DNA of 64,000 bases from Tsuneonella aeria (GTDB taxonomy: Bacteria; Pseudomonadota; Alphaproteobacteria; Sphingomonadales; Sphingomonadaceae): positions 1,116,001 to 1,180,000 of the forward strand of contig NZ_WTZA01000001.1 in NCBI RefSeq assembly GCF_009827495.1. The letters are read 5' to 3'. Position numbers and translations under genes: made by a program. This document shows positions 59,961-64,000 of this stretch, in pieces. The notes under the pieces were generated by a model. It had not been told where the DNA came from. It did not search any database and saw only the letters and a list, made by a program, of their open reading frames with translations. Positions within the stretch are counted from its first letter, which is position 1. Each line of letters begins with the position of its first letter.

Positions 59961-62693
59961 ATGGATCGCGGCGTGACCGTGTCGCTCAATCTTCCCGCGC
60001 TGCACGCCAGCCACGCCGGCACCTGGCTGCGCGACCGCGGCGCCACGCGCGGCTGCGGCAAGGGGGAGGCGGTGACGGCGGCGGCCGATACGCCGCTCCT
60101 GCTGCTGAACGCGCCGCTGATCGCCAGCCGGCTCGGCTATCCCGACCTGTCGGGTCTCGACCTGCTGGAACTGTTCGCGTTCGTCCATCCCGCGCGGTTT
60201 GCCGTTCCCACGCCGCGGGGCCTGGCCCATGCGCTGGGGATCGACGAACCGGCGGGCGACGACGCCGTCCCCGCATTCCTGCAACACGCGGCCGGCACCC
60301 TGATCGCGACCTGCGAAGGCGAGGATTGGGCGGAGCGGGAGGGCGCCTGGTCCACCCTGCAATCGCTGCTGCGCATGCGCTGGCCATGGGCGCAGGTCCT
60401 GCTGCCCCACGTGCGCAAGCCGGAGCGAGCGGAACGCTGGCTGTTCGCCCGCCTGCCCGAATGGGAGGAGGCGCCCGAGCGGCCCCAGCCCGGCCACGTT
60501 CTGATCGAGGAGGAGGAAGTGGAAGGGCGCCTCGCCCGGCTGACCGGCGAAGGCGCCGAACAGCGCGAAGGGCAGCGAATCTATGCCCGATCCGCCGGCG
60601 CGGTGTTCGCACCCCGCCCCAGGCGCGGGGTACCGCACGTCCTGCTGGCCCAGGCCGGCACCGGGATCGGAAAGACGCTGGGCTACCTTGCCCCGGCGCA
60701 CCTGTGGAGCGAGAAGTCCGGCGGCACGGTGTGGGTCAGCACCTACACCAAGAACCTGCAGCGCCAGCTCCGCCGCGAAAGCGGGCGCGCCTGGCCGCAG
60801 CGCCGCGCCGACGGATCGCGCCCGGTGGTCGTGCGCAAGGGGCGCGAGAACTACCTCTGCCTGCTCAACCTCGAAGATGCGCTGCAGGGTGGCTTTGGCG
60901 GGCGCGCCGCGATCCTGGCGCAGCTTGTCGCCCGGTGGGCCGCGTTCAGCCAGGACGGCGACATGGTCGGCGGCGACCTGCCCGGCTGGCTCGGCACCCT
61001 GTTCCGCAAGCGCGGCATCGCGGCGCTCACCGATCAGCGGGGCGAGTGTGTCTATGCCGGGTGTCCGCATTACCGGAAGTGCTTCATCGAACACGCGGCA
61101 CGCGCCAGCGCCCAGGCCGATCTCGTCATCGCCAACCACGCCCTGGTGATGGTCAACGCCGCGCGCGGGCGCGATCATGCCCAGCGCCCGACCCGGATCG
61201 TGTTCGACGAAGGGCATCACGTGTTCGAGGCGGCGGACAGCACGTTCTCCGCCGCGCTCACGGGGGCCGAGGCGATCGAGCTGCGGCGCTGGATCCTGGG
61301 GCCCGAGAAGCAGTCGCGCGGTCGCCGCCGCGGGCTGGCCGCGCGGCTCGCCGACGTCGCAAGCTATGACGAACCCGGCGCCAAGGCCGTGGAAGCGGCG
61401 GTCGAAGCGGCGCAGGCCTTGCCCGCCGATGGCTGGTTGCAACGCCTTGTCGAAGGCACGCCGGCGGGGCCGGTCGAGGCTCTCCTCGGCGCGGTGCGCG
61501 CGGTGACATACGCGCGGGACGAAAGCGGCGGGCAGGAAGCCGGCTATGGCATCGAGACGGAGGCGGCGGGGCTCGACGGGCCGATCGTGGAGTTGGCGGG
61601 GCAGGCGGCCAGTGCCCTTGCCGCGATCCGCGCGCCCCTGCTGCGCCTGGGCCTTCGGCTGGAGGCGATCATGGCCGAACCGCCCGACTGGCTGGACGCG
61701 CAGGGCCGCGCCCGGATCGAAGGCGCGCGCCACTCGCTGGCCTGGCGCTGCGACCTGCTGGCGGCGTGGGAGGCGTTGCTCGACCGTTTGGGCGGTCCCG
61801 GCGATCCCGAGTATATCGACTGGCTGGCCGTCGACCGCAGTCCCAATCACGCCGAAGGCGCGCGTGAGTTCGATGTCGGGCTGCATCGCCATTGGCTCGA
61901 TCCCATGAAACCGTTCGCGCAAGTGGTCCTTGAGCCCGCTCACGGCGTGATGCTCACCAGCGCCACGCTGAAGGACGGGCCGGACTGGGACGCGGCCATC
62001 GCCCGCAGCGGCGCGCACCATATCGAAGCCGTGCCCCGGCTGACCGAGGCGGAAAGCCCGTTCGACTACGCCGCGCGGGCCCAAGTGCTGATCGTCACGG
62101 ACATCCAGCGCGGCGACATTCCCGCGCTCGCCGGTGCGTACGGCCGGATCGTGGAGGCGTGCGGCGGCGGCGTGCTGGGCCTGTTCACCGCGATCCGGCG
62201 GATGCGCGCGGTCTATGGCCGGATCGCCGACCGGCTCGCCCGCAGCGGGTTGCCGCTCTACGCCCAGCATGTCGACCCGATCGACACCGGCACGCTGGTG
62301 GACATCTTCCGCGACGATCCCGCCGCCTCGCTCCTGGGCACCGACGCCCTGCGCGACGGGGTGGACGTGCCGGGCCATTCGCTGCGCTGCGTGGTGATGG
62401 AACAGGTGCCATGGCCTCGCCCCACGATCCTCCACCGCGCGCGGCGGGCGGCGGGCGGCGGTTCGGCCTATGACGACCGGATCATCCGCGCGCGGCTGGC
62501 ACAGGCGTTCGGGCGGCTGATCCGTTCGAAAGAGGATCGCGGCCACTTCATCGTCCTGTCGCCCGCGTTCCCCAGCCGCCTGCTCGGCGCCTTCCCGGCC
62601 GGTACGCCCGTAGTCCGCTGCACGCTCGATGAGGCTTTACATCGGCTCGCCAACGGTGCCATCGCCCCGGTCACCACGCCCGCCGAAGGATGA
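59961..62693 (+). CDS. XPD/DinG-like ATP-dependent DNA helicase with Fe-S cluster
   Basis: Counting from the ATG at 59961 the protein has 910 residues. It has Walker A AGTGIGKT (232-239), the DEAH-type box DEGHH starting at Asp416, and four Cys, 300, 363, 368 and 374 (LCLLN and GECVYAGCPHYRKC), placed as the 4Fe-4S ligands of the XPD/DinG family. The C-terminal motor has LTSATLKDGPDW and the GRLIRSKEDRGHF motif. The N-terminal 220 residues are variable. A GTG at 59973 is an alternative start. It probably acts in DNA repair. Confidence 0.9.
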   Translation: MDRGVTVSLNLPALHASHAGTWLRDRGATRGCGKGEAVTAAADTPLLLLNAPLIASRLGYPDLSGLDLLELFAFVHPARFAVPTPRGLAHALGIDEPAGDDAVPAFLQHAAGTLIATCEGEDWAEREGAWSTLQSLLRMRWPWAQVLLPHVRKPERAERWLFARLPEWEEAPERPQPGHVLIEEEEVEGRLARLTGEGAEQREGQRIYARSAGAVFAPRPRRGVPHVLLAQAGTGIGKTLGYLAPAHLWSEKSGGTVWVSTYTKNLQRQLRRESGRAWPQRRADGSRPVVVRKGRENYLCLLNLEDALQGGFGGRAAILAQLVARWAAFSQDGDMVGGDLPGWLGTLFRKRGIAALTDQRGECVYAGCPHYRKCFIEHAARASAQADLVIANHALVMVNAARGRDHAQRPTRIVFDEGHHVFEAADSTFSAALTGAEAIELRRWILGPEKQSRGRRRGLAARLADVASYDEPGAKAVEAAVEAAQALPADGWLQRLVEGTPAGPVEALLGAVRAVTYARDESGGQEAGYGIETEAAGLDGPIVELAGQAASALAAIRAPLLRLGLRLEAIMAEPPDWLDAQGRARIEGARHSLAWRCDLLAAWEALLDRLGGPGDPEYIDWLAVDRSPNHAEGAREFDVGLHRHWLDPMKPFAQVVLEPAHGVMLTSATLKDGPDWDAAIARSGAHHIEAVPRLTEAESPFDYAARAQVLIVTDIQRGDIPALAGAYGRIVEACGGGVLGLFTAIRRMRAVYGRIADRLARSGLPLYAQHVDPIDTGTLVDIFRDDPAASLLGTDALRDGVDVPGHSLRCVVMEQVPWPRPTILHRARRAAGGGSAYDDRIIRARLAQAFGRLIRSKEDRGHFIVLSPAFPSRLLGAFPAGTPVVRCTLDEALHRLANGAIAPVTTPAEG

Positions 62694-62699
62694 CCTGAC

Positions 62700-63227
62700 C
62701 TGCCCAAGCTGCTCGGCCTGCTGCGCCACGCGAAGTCCGACTGGGACGACATCGGCATGCGCGATTTCGATCGCGGCCTTAACGATCGCGGGCGCCGCGG
62801 AGCGCGGCTGATCGGCGCGCATATCCGCGATCACGGCGTGGCCTGGGGCACGATCGTCGCCAGCCCCGCTGCCCGGGTGCAGCAGACCCTCGCCGAAGCG
62901 ATCCCGGGCACCGAACCCCGATGGGACAAACGCGTCTATCTCGCCGACATCGATACCCTGTTCGAAGTACTGAAGGGCGCCGGACCGGCGGACGCCGTGC
63001 TGCTGGCGGGCCACAACCCCGGCCTGCAGGACCTGCTGCTGGCGCTGATCCCCCCGTCGGCGGAGAACGACCTGTTCGATGAAGCGGCGGTCAAGTTCCC
63101 CACGGCGACGTTCGCCATGCTCGAACTCGCGATCGACGACTGGGCGGGACTTGCCAGGGACTGCGGAAAGCTGATCCATTTCGCCCGCCCCCGCGACCTC
63201 GACCCGGCGCTGGGGCCTGAGGACTAG
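62700..63227 (+). CDS. SixA-type histidine phosphatase, probable CTG start
   Basis: The 175-residue protein is a small phosphohistidine phosphatase-type (RHG) protein: LLRHAKSDWDD near the N-terminus holds the catalytic His, with IVASPAARVQQT and LLAGHNPGLQDLL (second catalytic His). The first ATG (62757) would remove the RH motif, and the frame opens after the helicase TGA (62691-62693). An AAGGA lies nine bases before a CTG at 62700, so I take CTG as start. A sequencing error in a missing ATG is the alternative. It probably acts on phosphohistidine proteins. Confidence 0.82.
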   Translation: MPKLLGLLRHAKSDWDDIGMRDFDRGLNDRGRRGARLIGAHIRDHGVAWGTIVASPAARVQQTLAEAIPGTEPRWDKRVYLADIDTLFEVLKGAGPADAVLLAGHNPGLQDLLLALIPPSAENDLFDEAAVKFPTATFAMLELAIDDWAGLARDCGKLIHFARPRDLDPALGPED

Positions 63228-63685
63228 GGAACGGCTCCCATGCGCCGGGCGCGATAGCATCGACAAAGGCGCAGGTATCGCTTCACCGATCGCCCGGTTG
63301 GGAATCGCCGTGCGGATCGTGCGGATGAAGGGAAGTGCTGGTGCCCGATGAGGGACGAAGATGGGCACTCTAATCATTGGCGAATTTTCGTCAGTCAACC
63401 TCGCTGACGTCCGCCTTGCGCCCCCAACTCTGTCATTCGGCAACCAGTTCGAGGAACTCGAAAGCGGACGCCACTCGGATACGCTCGGAGCGACAGTTAT
63501 GTCGGACCATCCGGAACGTCTCCTTATAAGCCCGGCCTAGCCCAAGTTGCCCTTCGTTCACCAAGCCAGAAATCGGCACGTGAATGACCGGGGTGTTGGA
63601 CGTTGAAGACTGACCGGAATCTCCCTTCGGCTCGCCGAAAGCGGCCGTTGGTCAAGGTGAGCTTCATGCCAGCGATGCGACCGCA
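63228..63685. other. Non-coding region, no recognisable gene
   Basis: This 458-base stretch has no ORF with a recognisable product. It looks less GC-rich than the rest and includes a segment (about 63600-63660) with CCGGAATCTCCCTTCGGC and GCGGCCGTTGGTCAAG, a style of sequence I have seen in degraded spacers of related genomes. It may be decayed DNA from an old insertion. No repeats or integrase were seen. Confidence 0.4.
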
Positions 63686-64000
63686 CTACATTTCGATCCA
63701 GAGGTGATCGAGCCGAATACCTGCAAGCCCCGAACTGCGAGGGTGAGCAGAAGCGAGGCCCGCCACGCGCGATGGCGGATCATACTCTAGGAGCGACAGC
63801 TTGTCGGCGGCAGACCAGCCCTCGACGGCGTCGCTTTCGAGACCGTCGATCCAGTCGTCGAGCTGGACCGCCCACGAAGGGATGTCTCGCTCCTGCACGT
63901 AGGCGATCATCGCCGCCCGATCGTGCGACGAACCGTGATGTCCCGCCTTGAAGCGTTGCACGCCGCCGGTCGTGCTGAAGCGGCTGTAGAGATATTCGCG
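63686..64000 (-). CDS. Unrecognised ORF, N-terminus beyond the window
   Basis: The frame is open from the window edge to TAG at 63686-63688, about 104 residues. It includes RFKAGHHGSSHDRAAMIAYV, LDDWIDGLESDAVEGWSAAD and, at the end, LAGIRLDHLWIEM. A GTG at 63961 could start it, but the frame is open upstream (REYLYSRFSTTGG), so it is likely a fragment of a longer gene. I do not recognise the family. It is next to the low-GC region and might be horizontally acquired. Confidence 0.5.
   Translation of the reverse strand, partial: REYLYSRFSTTGGVQRFKAGHHGSSHDRAAMIAYVQERDIPSWAVQLDDWIDGLESDAVEGWSAADKLSLLEYDPPSRVAGLASAHPRSSGLAGIRLDHLWIEM

Noticed and set aside
59748-62546. A 932-codon minus-strand frame opposite the XPD/DinG-like helicase
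   Set aside because: It is longer than many real genes, but has no domain and the composition of an antisense shadow; the plus-strand frame has Walker A, DEAH and Fe-S motifs.

Overview
This window is GC-rich, densely coded chromosomal DNA. The best guess for the host is an alphaproteobacterium of the order Sphingomonadales (Sphingomonadaceae or Erythrobacteraceae). The reasons are the gene families and their order: an alpha-type SspB adaptor, a trigger factor with a Lys/Ala-rich tail, class I LysRS, CIO-type cydAB with a DUF2474 subunit, PdeM, DUF3297, a mini PEP-CTERM protein, and a single RelA/SpoT homologue. Nearly everything is housekeeping. There is no integrase, transposase, CRISPR array or restriction system.

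Layout. 1-5.1 kb: tail of a cation-efflux gene, then the protein quality-control set clpX, clpP and tig on the minus strand, with a broken DUF1622 gene between clpP and tig, then tRNA-Leu. 5.2-11.8 kb: small Sphingomonadales proteins, a CHAP amidase, der, bfr-bfd, a DUF418 membrane protein and an exported cyclophilin. 11.8-20.2 kb: rsh, the cydAB-DUF2474 oxidase, an M1 aminopeptidase, hemF and pdeM. 20.3-23.8 kb: infC, a lipoprotein, then a foldable leader RNA in front of a cystathionine gamma-synthase family gene.

23.8-34.2 kb is one long minus-strand block. It runs hisB-hisH-SDR-GH130-hisA-hisF-(mini PEP-CTERM)-hisE-HIT and continues into ybgC-tolQ-tolR-tolA-tolB-pal. The his operon is interrupted by a dehydrogenase and a GH130-like gene that overlap each other by 4 bases. 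34.2-40.7 kb: sspB, gmk, a DUF885 enzyme, a lone gene-transfer-agent-type holin, aroQ and accBC. 40.7-47.4 kb: a general-stress-type protein, an Lrp regulator, a histidine kinase with a degenerate ATPase domain, a deacetylase-like protein, two tRNAs, and a LysR/pirin/FMN-reductase redox locus with two inverted repeats in the divergent promoter.

47.4-63.2 kb: DEAD-box helicase, M28 peptidase, outer-membrane protein, ettA, S33-type hydrolase, RcnB-like protein, cytochrome b561, prolyl hydroxylase-like dioxygenase, DUF1003, lysS, an XPD/DinG-like helicase and a SixA-type phosphatase that seems to start at CTG. The last 0.8 kb holds no recognised gene except an unrecognised partial ORF running off the end.

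I did not find a clear new multi-gene system. The best candidates for something undescribed are the closed three-hairpin leader at 21528-21638, the SDR/GH130 pair inside the his operon, the 56-residue PEP-CTERM protein, the degenerate kinase, and several strong symmetric promoter elements (8872-8891, 45911-45949, 51413-51446).
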